Shown here piece after piece: positions 1 through 8,414 of a DNA stretch of 64,000 nt. Position numbers and translations under genes: made by a program. Position 1 is the first letter of the stretch, and each line of letters begins with the position of its first letter. The DNA comes from Marinobacter halophilus (GTDB lineage: Bacteria > Pseudomonadota > Gammaproteobacteria > Pseudomonadales > Oleiphilaceae): NCBI RefSeq assembly GCF_003007685.1, contig NZ_PXNN01000014.1, positions 56,001 through 120,000 of the forward strand, written 5' to 3'. Below the pieces are notes generated by a model, which saw nothing but the letters and a program-made list of their open reading frames with translations, did not search any database and had not been told where the DNA came from.

Positions 1-1340
1 ATAAGGAGCAGGACCGACCGCGCCTGATCGAGCGCACCGAGAAAGAAGTCCGGGCCATCGAGAAAGAACAGGACACCCTGGCCCGCTACCCGGGTGCGGC
101 CACCACGCTGCGTGACGCCACCGAGGAAAAGGCAGCCGCAGAAGAAGCGCTGGCCAAACTGCAAGAGCAGTCCCGCCTCGAGCAGGAGAAGTTCGACGCC
201 GTCCAGCAAAAAGCCGCGAACGCCCGTGCCGAGAAAGACCGGATTGAGGAACGCGAAAAAGAGCTGGCGCAACTGAGCCGCAGCGTGGGCACCGTGGAGC
301 ACCGTTTCCAGCACCTGAAAACCCTGCAGTCTGAGCAGCCGTTGGCGATCGACCAGATATCCGCCACCGCCTTTGAGGAGCTGCAGAAACAGCTGGACGA
401 CATGGAGGAGTTGCGCCGCAGCATTCTCGACCACCTGCGCCAGTTTGTGTACCAGGGGGTTTACGAAGACACCGACGGTGAACTGCAAAAAGACAGCCCG
501 GCGGCGTCGGTGATTCGCGATACCTTCAAGAATCTGGCCGACCTGTTTGCCGGGCTGACCGAGCGCTGGCAGGTGCACCACGAGCAGATCGAGATTCACA
601 ACGAAACCGTGGCCAGCTACCGCCAGGCCCTGACCTCCAATCACGAGTTCATCAGCCGGTTTGAGGCTCAGCTCAACCGGGAACTGGAAGGGGTGCAGAT
701 CAACGATCTGGTGGAAATCCGGGTGGATATCCACACCGACCCGAAATTCCGCAATCTGGTGGAAGAAGCCACAAACATCGACCCGTATGGCAATCAGTTG
801 CAATCCGATGCCTTCTACGACCGGCTGCGGGTGTTTGTGGCCGATTTCTTCGGAGAGCAGGGCGGCAGCAAGCGCCTGACCATGGACAAGGTGATCACCG
901 GCATTTCCTACCGCACCCGCAAAGAGAACGCTACCGGTCTGGACAAGAAAGGCCAGTCCACCTCGACCACCGCGCTGATCAATCTTGAGCTGGTGTACCG
1001 GTTGCTGAACCGGGTGCTGTACCCCGGCATCCGGTTGTCCTTCCCGCTGGTGTTGGATGAGCTGGCCAGCGTCGATGTCAGCCAGATGCCGTCGTTGCTG
1101 GAACGCCTGAGGAAGCAGGGCTTCAACCTGTTTTCCGCCGCCACCCACAGCGCCAGTGCCGAAGTGATTTACCTGATCGGCCGTCATCTGGAAGTGGGGC
1201 AGATGCGCACGTCCAGGCCCTACAGTCCCCAGCGCACGCTGGTGTTCTGGGGCGGTGCGGAAGGTTTCACCGGGGGTGAGCACCTGAGCCACTGGGCCGA
1301 TCACACCCAGAACAGTCTGCTGGAGCTGGCGGATGAGTAA
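1..1340 (+). CDS. mksB: Condensin-like SMC ATPase MksB, C-terminal part (runs in from left edge)
   Basis: The open frame enters from the window edge (first full codon at 3) and stops at 1340, giving 445 visible residues. The first ~95 residues are charged heptad-like sequence rich in E, K, Q and A, as in an SMC coiled-coil arm. Near the end are a serine/threonine-rich signature-like stretch (GQSTSTTALINL) and a Walker B-like segment (LVLDELASVD) followed by a switch-like FSAATHSAS. This is the C-terminal ATPase half of a MukB/MksB-type condensin; the Walker A half lies outside the window. It overlaps the mksF start by 8 bases, so the genes are probably translationally coupled. The family compacts chromosomes or acts on plasmids, with MksF as kleisin and MksE as accessory subunit. 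A Wadjet JetC assignment cannot be excluded without upstream sequence. Confidence 0.75.
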   Translation, partial: KEQDRPRLIERTEKEVRAIEKEQDTLARYPGAATTLRDATEEKAAAEEALAKLQEQSRLEQEKFDAVQQKAANARAEKDRIEEREKELAQLSRSVGTVEHRFQHLKTLQSEQPLAIDQISATAFEELQKQLDDMEELRRSILDHLRQFVYQGVYEDTDGELQKDSPAASVIRDTFKNLADLFAGLTERWQVHHEQIEIHNETVASYRQALTSNHEFISRFEAQLNRELEGVQINDLVEIRVDIHTDPKFRNLVEEATNIDPYGNQLQSDAFYDRLRVFVADFFGEQGGSKRLTMDKVITGISYRTRKENATGLDKKGQSTSTTALINLELVYRLLNRVLYPGIRLSFPLVLDELASVDVSQMPSLLERLRKQGFNLFSAATHSASAEVIYLIGRHLEVGQMRTSRPYSPQRTLVFWGGAEGFTGGEHLSHWADHTQNSLLELADE

Positions 1341-2757
1341 ACGCTTCAGCACGCTGGACACCACCCGCCTGCTGTTCGAACACCCGAAAATCCTGTTCCG
1401 TCTGATCGAACGCATGGACCGGAACGAGACCCGCTACCTGCGCGAAAGCGATCTGGTGGCGGAGGTGATGGACTACACCCGCACCCTGGGCAAGGCCGAT
1501 CGGGACCGGGTACGCCTGGCACTGAACAGCGACAATCTGTTCCGCACCGGCCTGGTGATCGATATCATCAAGGCCGAGGGCGAACGCCGGCTGGTGCTGC
1601 AGGACGCGCTGATTAACTTGATGCGCGCCTGCAACGCGTCCTTGTATCAGGAACTCACCGACGCCCGCTTGCGGGGCCATCTGGTGACACTACGGGATGT
1701 GCGCAACCGGCTGGAGCTGAGCAGCTTCAGCGAGGCCGACCCGGATTTCACCGAACTGCGCGACGATCTGAACGAGCGGGTCAGCCAGCTGATCGGTCTG
1801 CTGCGCCAGAACGTGCTGCGCATGCAGACCATCAGTGCCCAGCTGGCGGAACTGTCGGGCGATGCCAGCCGGGCGCCGGAGAGTTACCTGGAATTTCGGC
1901 ACACCCTGTTCGAGCAGATCGTGACGCTGTACGATCGCCACATCAAGCCGACCCTGGTGTTTCTGAACCCGGACACCCGCCTGCCCGACGGCAGTAACCT
2001 GTTTGAAACCCTGGAGGCGATGGTGCGCCTGCTGGAAAACAGCGGTGATCACAGCCTGGCCGATCAGCTGTTCCGGTCCGCGTTAAGCCTGAACGCCTTG
2101 CACAAACCCATTCAGGCGGTTGCGCAGGAAGTCGAGCATTTTCTGCGCAAGACTCGCCGGGGCATGGTGCAGTACAACGCCATGGAACATTTCTACCACA
2201 AGCTGCGGGAGCTCAAGGGCGAAACTGAAACCCTGAGCCTGCGCCGGAAATGGCTGGAAGGTAGCGCGTTTGCCCGCAGTACTGGATTTCTGTTGGGCCT
2301 GCGCGGCCAGCAACGGCCCAAGCATTACGCCTTCGGCGCCTCCGCCAGCTATTACCAGCTGCTGTTCAGCGAACTGGACCTGCGCCTGGCCGATCTGCGC
2401 CGCAAAAGCGAAGTGCCGGCCCTGCAGGAAGTGGCGGGCGCCGGTCGTAACAGCCGGATCGACGTGCAGCGCATCAACCAGCTGTATCAATGGCTGGAAA
2501 GCCTGGAACTGCGGCCCACCGCGGACTTGGTGCGCGAACTCCATGGCCGGCTGGAGGGCTTTATCCCCGGCTATCGTTTTCCGGACCTGCTGGCGGCCCT
2601 GAACCGGCTGGTGAACACACCACCGGAAGGCTTCCAGGTGATCACCACCAACCGCTTCCGGACGCTTGAAACCGAGCAGTCACCGGACCTCAGCGGCGAG
2701 CAGTTTGTTTACCGGAAACGCCGCCTGGAACCACAGACAGAGAACGCCCATGACTGA
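1333..2757 (+). CDS. mksF: Condensin kleisin-like subunit MksF
   Basis: 474 residues, soluble, largely helical, with a winged-helix-like N-terminus (TRLLFEHPKILFRLIERM). Size and position beside an SMC ATPase and a ~200-residue MksE-like protein match MksF, the kleisin that bridges the ATPase heads. The ATG at 1333 lies inside the last codons of mksB (8-base overlap), and the last 8 bases overlap mksE, so all three are one translational unit. JetA of Wadjet systems is the closest alternative name. The subunit call rests mainly on context and size, because kleisins diverge quickly. Confidence 0.7.
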   Translation: MSKRFSTLDTTRLLFEHPKILFRLIERMDRNETRYLRESDLVAEVMDYTRTLGKADRDRVRLALNSDNLFRTGLVIDIIKAEGERRLVLQDALINLMRACNASLYQELTDARLRGHLVTLRDVRNRLELSSFSEADPDFTELRDDLNERVSQLIGLLRQNVLRMQTISAQLAELSGDASRAPESYLEFRHTLFEQIVTLYDRHIKPTLVFLNPDTRLPDGSNLFETLEAMVRLLENSGDHSLADQLFRSALSLNALHKPIQAVAQEVEHFLRKTRRGMVQYNAMEHFYHKLRELKGETETLSLRRKWLEGSAFARSTGFLLGLRGQQRPKHYAFGASASYYQLLFSELDLRLADLRRKSEVPALQEVAGAGRNSRIDVQRINQLYQWLESLELRPTADLVRELHGRLEGFIPGYRFPDLLAALNRLVNTPPEGFQVITTNRFRTLETEQSPDLSGEQFVYRKRRLEPQTENAHD

Positions 2758-3355
2758 CCAGACTCTCACGCCGGCCGAGCAGCGGCCCAGCCCGTTCGAC
2801 GACATACTGCCGACCCACAGTGCCGCCATCTACCGGGAGTTTCAGGCCGGCAGGGTGATCGTTCGGGATTTGTGGGACAGCCATCGCTCCGAACTTATGG
2901 CCAATCCGCTGTACAACCTGCTGTACAACCATTTATCCCACTTCAGAACCTTCTATGAGCATCTCGGCAGCGAGCTGGTGTTCAGTGAGAACGGCGCTTT
3001 CTTTTTCCTGAAAGAAAGCAGCGATGACGAAAGTGAAGAGCACGATGAAAACGCCTTCCGGGTGCAGGTGGTGCTGTTGCTGATTGGCCGCTATTTTGCC
3101 CGCAGCGGTCGCGATCTGGATTATCTGGGCCGGCCCGATGCCGGCTTGAACGAGCAGGATCTGGCCGCGATGGCCGCCGATGAGGAGTATCAGGACATTC
3201 TTCGGGCGGCCCGGTTCGACAAAGGTCTGGCCGAGGCGCTGGAGTACCTGGACAAGCGTAACCTGGCGTTCCGGGCCGGCGCCGGGCACTACTTCCTCAG
3301 CAGCGCCGGCATGTATTTTCTGGAGCAGTTGGTGCAGGAGTATGAACAGGCCTGA
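2750..3355 (+). CDS. mksE: Condensin accessory subunit MksE
   Basis: 201 residues from the ATG at 2750, beginning MTDQTLTPAEQ. This start overlaps the mksF stop by 8 bases; an upstream in-frame start would overlap mksF by about 90 bases and is less likely. The protein is soluble and acidic with likely winged-helix folds, matching MksE/JetB in size. In MukBEF-like complexes this subunit binds the kleisin as a dimer. It is the last gene of the run: the next gene is convergent, so no mksG/jetD nuclease follows. Confidence 0.7.
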   Translation: MTDQTLTPAEQRPSPFDDILPTHSAAIYREFQAGRVIVRDLWDSHRSELMANPLYNLLYNHLSHFRTFYEHLGSELVFSENGAFFFLKESSDDESEEHDENAFRVQVVLLLIGRYFARSGRDLDYLGRPDAGLNEQDLAAMAADEEYQDILRAARFDKGLAEALEYLDKRNLAFRAGAGHYFLSSAGMYFLEQLVQEYEQA

Positions 3356-3367
3356 TTCGCTTCAGGC
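3350..3367. terminator. Small hairpin joining two convergent stop codons
   Basis: GCCTGA at 3350-3355 and TCAGGC at 3362-3367 form a perfect 6-bp stem with a 6-base loop. The arms contain the stop codons of mksE (plus) and the GGDEF pseudogene (minus). There is no clear T-run, so termination activity is uncertain. Confidence 0.3.
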
Positions 3368-4890
3368 GTAAGCCACCGCGTTGCGGCCACCGGTTTTCAA
3401 CCGATACATGGCGCCGGTGATCACTACAAACTCGTCACCCCCGCGCCGGCCAACCACATCACTGCTGCGCATGCAGTGCTTGAGCCGCTTGGCTACGATA
3501 CGAAGCACTTCATCGCCCGCCTGATGGCCATAGGTGTCATTCACCGGCTTGAACTTGTCGAGATCCAGAAACATCAGTGCGAACCGCCCGTTGTCCTGGC
3601 GGGCCTGTTCAATAGCCTGTTCCAGGTGAGTCTCAAGCGAGGCCCGATTGGGCAGTCCGGTCAGTTTGTCGTAGTGAGCCAGCCGGATCATCTGCTTCTC
3701 GGCGTTGACCCGCTCGGTAATGTCACTGAACGTCAGTACCAACTGGCTTATCTTGCCGTCACTGTTCCGAACCGGCGACAGCGTCAACAGATTCGGGAAG
3801 GTGCTTTGATCTGGCATTTTCAGCCAGACTTCGCCTTGCCAGGCGTTTTCCGCGATCAGCTGCTTGTGCACGTGTTCGGGTATCTGATGATTACCCCGGG
3901 CTGTGTCCAGAAAGTCTCTTAGGTTTTTCCGCTTCAGTGCCTTTGATGAGATGCCCGCGATATCGATAAAGGCAGGATTAGCGCGAATGATGTTAAATGA
4001 GGGATCGCAAATCACGATCGATTCGTGGGTGTGCTCAAACACCTGATAGGCCAGCCGTAACTCCTCGGTGGAACGCGCGATTTGAGACGCCTGCTCCACC
4101 GCAGCCTGAACAACGGGCCGCAGAGCGCGCCAGACCAGCATTCCCGCCAGCGCAGATAACAGCAGAATGGCCAGAATACTGACGGCAATGTCTCGGATGA
4201 CGTTGCCGAACACCCGGGTGATTTCCGAGTGCATGTGTACCTCCCATTCATGGCCGCGGATCTCTCGCATAAAAGCAAGCACACGAGTGCCGTCATCCAG
4301 TGCTGAACGGAAAAAGGCTCCTGGCCGGTTGGTCGATACGCCTGCTGCGTTTGCCAGACAGTTGTCGGCGGGCCTGATTTCAAAGGTTTTGGTCAATGGC
4401 TCGAATGCAACCCGTCGGGTTCGGTCAGCATTAACCAGGCACATCTGAGTGTGTGACTGAGCCTCGAAAACGCTGGTCATCGAGTCCAAGAAAAAAAGTA
4501 GCAGGTCTGTGCCCACCTTTTCTCCATCTACCTGAATGGTGCCAATGGTGTGCATTAACGGATTGGTGAAGCCGGTTTCGTCGAAATCGTAGGTTTTTAT
4601 ATCTAATTGCCGGGGAACCGGAATCGTATTAGGCAATGCGTTGGCCATTGGGCCCACGCGGGCGATCTCGTTGCCGTCGGCGTCATAGCGTATCAGCGCT
4701 GCCAGATTGTCAATCTGGCGTGCAGATTCTTGGTTTTTGCGTCAGCCACGCTGACAGCGTCGAAGGTTGCCCGGGTGTGCATCTGGTTAATCAGAGGAGC
4801 GGCAATAATAACGGCGATGACGATGCCTGTCAGAACGACTGCAACGATGGCCGTGGTGATTATTCTTCGTTCTTGTTCCTGGATGTCCAT
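3362..4890 (-). pseudogene. Degraded membrane PAS-GGDEF diguanylate cyclase (frameshift plus internal deletion)
   Basis: Two minus-strand frames together encode one sensor. The N-terminal frame starts with the ATG at 4890 (MDIQEQERR) and has a membrane helix. It goes out of frame at an A5 run (plus strand T5 at 4734-4738); one extra A there would join it to the next frame, which reads KNQESARQIDNLAALIRYD and continues to 3362. After a periplasmic region come a second membrane helix (DIAVSILAILLLSALAGMLV), a PAS domain and a GGDEF domain (HYDKLTGLPNR, then GRRGGDEF). The GGDEF domain then jumps from VVIT straight to GAMYRLKTGGRNAVAYA, which is normally the far end of the domain, so roughly 70-80 residues are missing. 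The motif GGDEF is intact but the fold cannot be complete. It probably made or sensed c-di-GMP once and is now non-functional. Confidence 0.8.
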
Positions 4891-5071
4891 CAGAAGCGGT
4901 CACTAAAATATACAAGATGATTTTTAATGATATCCGGTTATTGCAAACAATGAATCCACATGGCGTTTTTTTGTGTAACGAGGATGGTCAGTTCCAGTCG
5001 TGATCCAGTCCTGTTATCAGCTGGCTTAGCCAAAGGGCCAATGGTTAGCGGGCTAACTCATCCCTAGTATC

Positions 5072-5098
5072 GCTCACTCAAAATTTTTGACCGTGAGC
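5072..5098 (+). promoter_or_regulatory. Hairpin covering the ribosome-binding region of the DUF3360 gene
   Basis: GCTCAC (5072-5077) pairs with GTGAGC (5093-5098), and between them TCAAAA pairs with TTTTGA, with one loop base and a two-base CC bulge. The structure ends 4 bases before the ATG at 5103, so the only Shine-Dalgarno-like bases (GTGAG) sit in the stem. It could be an RNA hairpin limiting translation or a DNA operator. Confidence 0.45.
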
Positions 5099-5102
5099 AG
5101 TC

Positions 5103-6578
5103 ATGACTGACAATAAAGCCAAAAGCAGCTACCTCTCCGACCGAAAACCCCGATCAGACTTTGCCACCCGTCGCGAATATCTGGAGCACGAGCTGCAGAC
5201 GATGGCCCCGCGTCGCTGGCGACCAAACCTGCCGTTCCGGGACTACCATTTTGAATGGGAAGACCTGGTGCCGGCCATGGCCGCAACCATCGGCAAGGTA
5301 GTGATGGTGGCGGCTATCGTGGCCGCCTTCGCAGCACCGCTGGGGTTATCCAAAGAATTTATTACCGAGAACGTGCGCTTTGAGATGATCATTGCCGCCG
5401 TCCTGTTCGTGATTCTGGTATCGGGTTTTCTTAACCCCACCAGTAACCTGGCGGGCACCCACGGTCCATTGATCCCCATGATTCCGCTCATTGTGGTGTC
5501 TGGTGGTCACCCGATGGCACTGGGTATCATGGTCGGGGTGCTGGGGTTTATCCTGGGTATCACCAAAGGCGGTAGTCTGCTGGCCAAGCTGACCAGTAAC
5601 GGTGTGTGCGGTGGCTTGCTGTTGTACCTGGGGTTTATCGGCATTACCAGTCAGATCAGCCACCTGTTCAGCTGGGCCGAAACCTTTGATAAAGGCTACA
5701 TCGCCTTTGTGGTGGTGGCGATGACCATCGTCATGTACGCCTGGCTGGAGCATGTTCAGATGCGCTGGCTGGCAATTCCCCTGGGCTCTGTGCTGGCCGC
5801 GATCGTTGCTTTGATGTTGGGTGCACCCTTCGAGTTTGTTACCGAGCCGGGCATTCCCAACATGAATCCGGCGTATTGGTGGGGCGAAAACACCGGGTGG
5901 CAGTTGGGTCTGCCCGATGTGTACAGCTTTATGGCGGTAGCGCCGTTTGCGATTCTCGCGGTGGCCATGTGGTCGCCGGACTTTCTGGGCCACCAAGTGT
6001 TCCAACGGCTTAATTACCCGGACAAAACCGACCGGGTCATCATGAACATCGACGACACCATGGTAACGGCTTCTACCCGGCAAGTGGTGGGCACGGTGCT
6101 CGGGGGTGGCAACATTGCCTCGTCCTGGGGTACCTACATTGTGCCGGCCTCCATCGCCAAACGGCCGATTGCCGCCGGTGCCGTGCTCACCGGGATCCTG
6201 TGCATCATCACCGCCCTTCTGGGCTATCCGATGGACCTGGCGGTGTGGCCGCCGGTATTGAGCGTGGCGCTGATGGTGGGCGTGTTCCTGCCGCTGCTGG
6301 AAGCCGGCATGCAGATGACCCGCAAGGGCAAAACCACCGAATCGGCCGGCATTGTCATTTTCGCCTCGGCGCTGGTGAACCCGGTGTTCGGCTGGTCGCT
6401 GACGGTGCTGCTGGATAACCTCGGCCTGATCGGTTGCAAGGAGCGTGGCAAGGAGCTGGGCCACATGGGGCGCTGGATTATCCCCGGCATTGTGTTTGTT
6501 ATCCTGTGCGCGGTCATGCTGGCGATCGGCATGTTCCCGGGAATACCGCCTATGGTGGAGGCGTTCCGTGTAGACTAG
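5103..6578 (+). CDS. DUF3360 family inner-membrane permease-like protein
   Basis: 491 residues with about a dozen hydrophobic segments after a ~55-residue polar N-terminus. The region around residues 100-150 (SGFLNPTSNLAGTHGPLIP, then GGHPMALGIMVGVLGF) resembles the core of SulP/NCS2-type transporters, and I recognise the whole as DUF3360. The substrate is unknown; the resemblance suggests an anion or nucleobase permease but nothing here fixes it. The ATG at 5103 is preceded by a hairpin rather than a clean ribosome-binding site. The gene is followed 26 bases later by an unknown membrane protein that may be in the same transcript. Confidence 0.7.
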   Translation: MTDNKAKSSYLSDRKPRSDFATRREYLEHELQTMAPRRWRPNLPFRDYHFEWEDLVPAMAATIGKVVMVAAIVAAFAAPLGLSKEFITENVRFEMIIAAVLFVILVSGFLNPTSNLAGTHGPLIPMIPLIVVSGGHPMALGIMVGVLGFILGITKGGSLLAKLTSNGVCGGLLLYLGFIGITSQISHLFSWAETFDKGYIAFVVVAMTIVMYAWLEHVQMRWLAIPLGSVLAAIVALMLGAPFEFVTEPGIPNMNPAYWWGENTGWQLGLPDVYSFMAVAPFAILAVAMWSPDFLGHQVFQRLNYPDKTDRVIMNIDDTMVTASTRQVVGTVLGGGNIASSWGTYIVPASIAKRPIAAGAVLTGILCIITALLGYPMDLAVWPPVLSVALMVGVFLPLLEAGMQMTRKGKTTESAGIVIFASALVNPVFGWSLTVLLDNLGLIGCKERGKELGHMGRWIIPGIVFVILCAVMLAIGMFPGIPPMVEAFRVD

Positions 6579-6604
6579 ATGCTTTCAGGTCCCAGGAGTG
6601 CTCG

Positions 6605-7636
6605 ATGGCAGAGCCCGCACTGTTCAGAACCCATCGCCGTAGGAGCGCACTCTGGCTGGCGGTTATTGCCCTGGTGGTGGCGGTCCTGGTGGCGGCGCGC
6701 TCCCAGCCGCAACCGGTGGAGGAGCGACTGGTGCGCCTGCATGCACAAGCGGCGTTTGGCGCCCGCTCGGAGTTGCTGGCCGAGCCTCTGCCGGTGCAGG
6801 CGTTGCTGCTGGACTATCGAGAGGATGTTCTGCTGTTGCTGAAAGCTCAGGCGGCGCTTCAGGTGTTCCCGGAGCATTCCCGGCTGCTGATGGAGCTCTT
6901 CGGTGAAGAGCCGGAGTTTCAGGACGCCCTGCGAACCCACGGCGAATACCTGATTCCGCCGGTGATTCACTTCTACCAGAACCCGGTCGGATCGATCGAG
7001 ATGATGAACCGGGTGGCGGGCACCCGCCAGACCCTCACCCCGGAAGAACGCGCCTGGTTCGCCATCAACTTTGCCAACAAAGAAGGCCATGACTTCACCG
7101 GACAATTTTTGGTGGGTCCGGACAGCAGCATTGAATGGATCTGGACCGAACGCATCACCGAAGGTGTGACCCAATTCTTTACCAGCGGTATCCGCACCCT
7201 GGAATCCCGTTACCGCACCGATCTGCCAATCCGTGCCAGTGATCTTGGCTGGGCGGCGGTGGATGCCCTCGTGATCGGCAGCGCGGTGAAATTTCTGAAA
7301 GCGGGCAGGGCAGCGGCAACCACCGCTCGGGCGTCGACCGTCACCGCACGTTCAGCCGCCTATACCTCCCGCCTGGCCCGGGCCGGGCGCATGGCCTCGG
7401 TGATGGTCAGTCATGCCCGTTGGCCAGCAGTGGCGGCTCTGGCCTATGTGGCGGTGCGGCACCCGTTGGTCCTGAACGATCTGTTTGCCGGCGCCGCCAA
7501 GGTGTTGGGTGTGCCGCCCTGGATGGTGCAGGTACCTGGCTGGTTTATCATCTTGCTGCCGATTTTGTTATTGCTGCGCTGGCTGGGCCGGATCTGCCTG
7601 TGGTTTGTGCCGGCGCGCCGGTCCCGGGTGCTCTGA
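6605..7636 (+). CDS. Membrane-anchored protein of unknown function
   Basis: 343 residues from the ATG at 6605, preceded by CAGGAG at good spacing. One membrane helix near the N-terminus (LWLAVIALVVAVLVAA) is followed by a ~230-residue mostly helical region, an alanine/threonine-rich stretch (GRAAATTARASTVTARSAAY) and two hydrophobic segments at the C-terminus (WFIILLPILLLLRWLGRI). I recognise no domain. It lies 26 bases downstream of the DUF3360 gene on the same strand and is probably cotranscribed, so a helper role is possible but unproven. Confidence 0.6.
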   Translation: MAEPALFRTHRRRSALWLAVIALVVAVLVAARSQPQPVEERLVRLHAQAAFGARSELLAEPLPVQALLLDYREDVLLLLKAQAALQVFPEHSRLLMELFGEEPEFQDALRTHGEYLIPPVIHFYQNPVGSIEMMNRVAGTRQTLTPEERAWFAINFANKEGHDFTGQFLVGPDSSIEWIWTERITEGVTQFFTSGIRTLESRYRTDLPIRASDLGWAAVDALVIGSAVKFLKAGRAAATTARASTVTARSAAYTSRLARAGRMASVMVSHARWPAVAALAYVAVRHPLVLNDLFAGAAKVLGVPPWMVQVPGWFIILLPILLLLRWLGRICLWFVPARRSRVL

Positions 7637-7693
7637 TGCCCGGGCCGGGCCGCTCTGGTATGCTGGCGCCAAAATTCGCTTTGGGAGTTCTGA

Positions 7694-8353
7694 ATGTCGT
7701 CGCTTGAAAGCCTTATCATTGAAACCGGACCTAACCCTGAAATAGCCATTATCTGGCTGCACGGCCTCGGCGCCAGTGGCCACGATTTCGAATCGGTGGT
7801 GCCGGAACTGGCTTTCGCCCAGGCACGGGCGGTACGTTTCATCTTCCCGCATGCTCCGGAGCTGGCCGTCACCATCAACGGTGGCATGCGCATGCCCGCC
7901 TGGTACGACATCCTGGCCATGGACATTGACCGCAAGGTGGACGAACTCCAACTGCGCGCCTCCTCCGATGCGGTTGCCCAATTGATCGACCAGCAACGCC
8001 AGCAAGGCATTCGCCCGGAAAACATCATCATCGGCGGGTTTTCCCAGGGCGGCGCGGTCGCCTACGAACTGGCCCTGAGCTACCCCGAACGCCTGGGTGG
8101 CCTGTTTGCACTGTCCACCTATTACGCCACCGCCGGCTCCATCCAGCGCTCCGCCGCCAATCAGACGCTACCGGTGTTTGTGGCCCACGGCAGCTATGAC
8201 CCGATGGTCCCGGAATCCCTCGGCCAAAAGGCGGTAGAAACCCTGAAAGCTCAGGGCTACCAGCCCGAGTACCAGAGCTACGGCATGGAACACACCCTGT
8301 GCCTGGAAGAAGTGCACCACCTCAACGACTTCCTCACCCGCTGTCTCAACTAA
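7694..8353 (+). CDS. Carboxylesterase / phospholipase-type alpha/beta hydrolase
   Basis: 219 residues, the usual size of the bacterial carboxylesterase II (EstB-like) family. It shows the nucleophile elbow GFSQGG, an oxyanion-hole LHGLGASGHDF near the N-terminus, the acid in HGSYDPMVP and the catalytic histidine in YGMEHTLCLEE, so the triad is complete. Expected activity is hydrolysis of short-chain esters or thioesters in the cytoplasm. GGGAG precedes the ATG. The gene ends just before a large REP-like hairpin. Confidence 0.85.
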   Translation: MSSLESLIIETGPNPEIAIIWLHGLGASGHDFESVVPELAFAQARAVRFIFPHAPELAVTINGGMRMPAWYDILAMDIDRKVDELQLRASSDAVAQLIDQQRQQGIRPENIIIGGFSQGGAVAYELALSYPERLGGLFALSTYYATAGSIQRSAANQTLPVFVAHGSYDPMVPESLGQKAVETLKAQGYQPEYQSYGMEHTLCLEEVHHLNDFLTRCLN

Positions 8354-8355
8354 AT

Positions 8356-8412
8356 TTGGGGTCAGACCCCAAGACATTTCACCCCACCAAATGTCCGGGG
8401 GTCTGACCCCAA
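8356..8412. repeat. REP-like GGGGTCAGACCCC inverted repeat, probable convergent terminator
   Basis: Arms 8356-8379 and 8389-8412 are 24 bases each and match at 22 positions around a 9-base loop. Each arm contains its own palindrome, GGGGTC-A-GACCCC, so the element can fold as one long stem or two small hairpins. It lies between the convergent esterase and methyltransferase genes. The core resembles REP-type palindromes scattered in gammaproteobacterial intergenic regions. No transposase is adjacent. Confidence 0.75.
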
Positions 8413-8414
8413 CT

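Noticed and set aside
5346..6464. 372-codon His/Gln-rich open frame antisense to the DUF3360 gene
   Set aside because: Extreme composition (many H and Q) is the expected reflection of hydrophobic codons on the sense strand.
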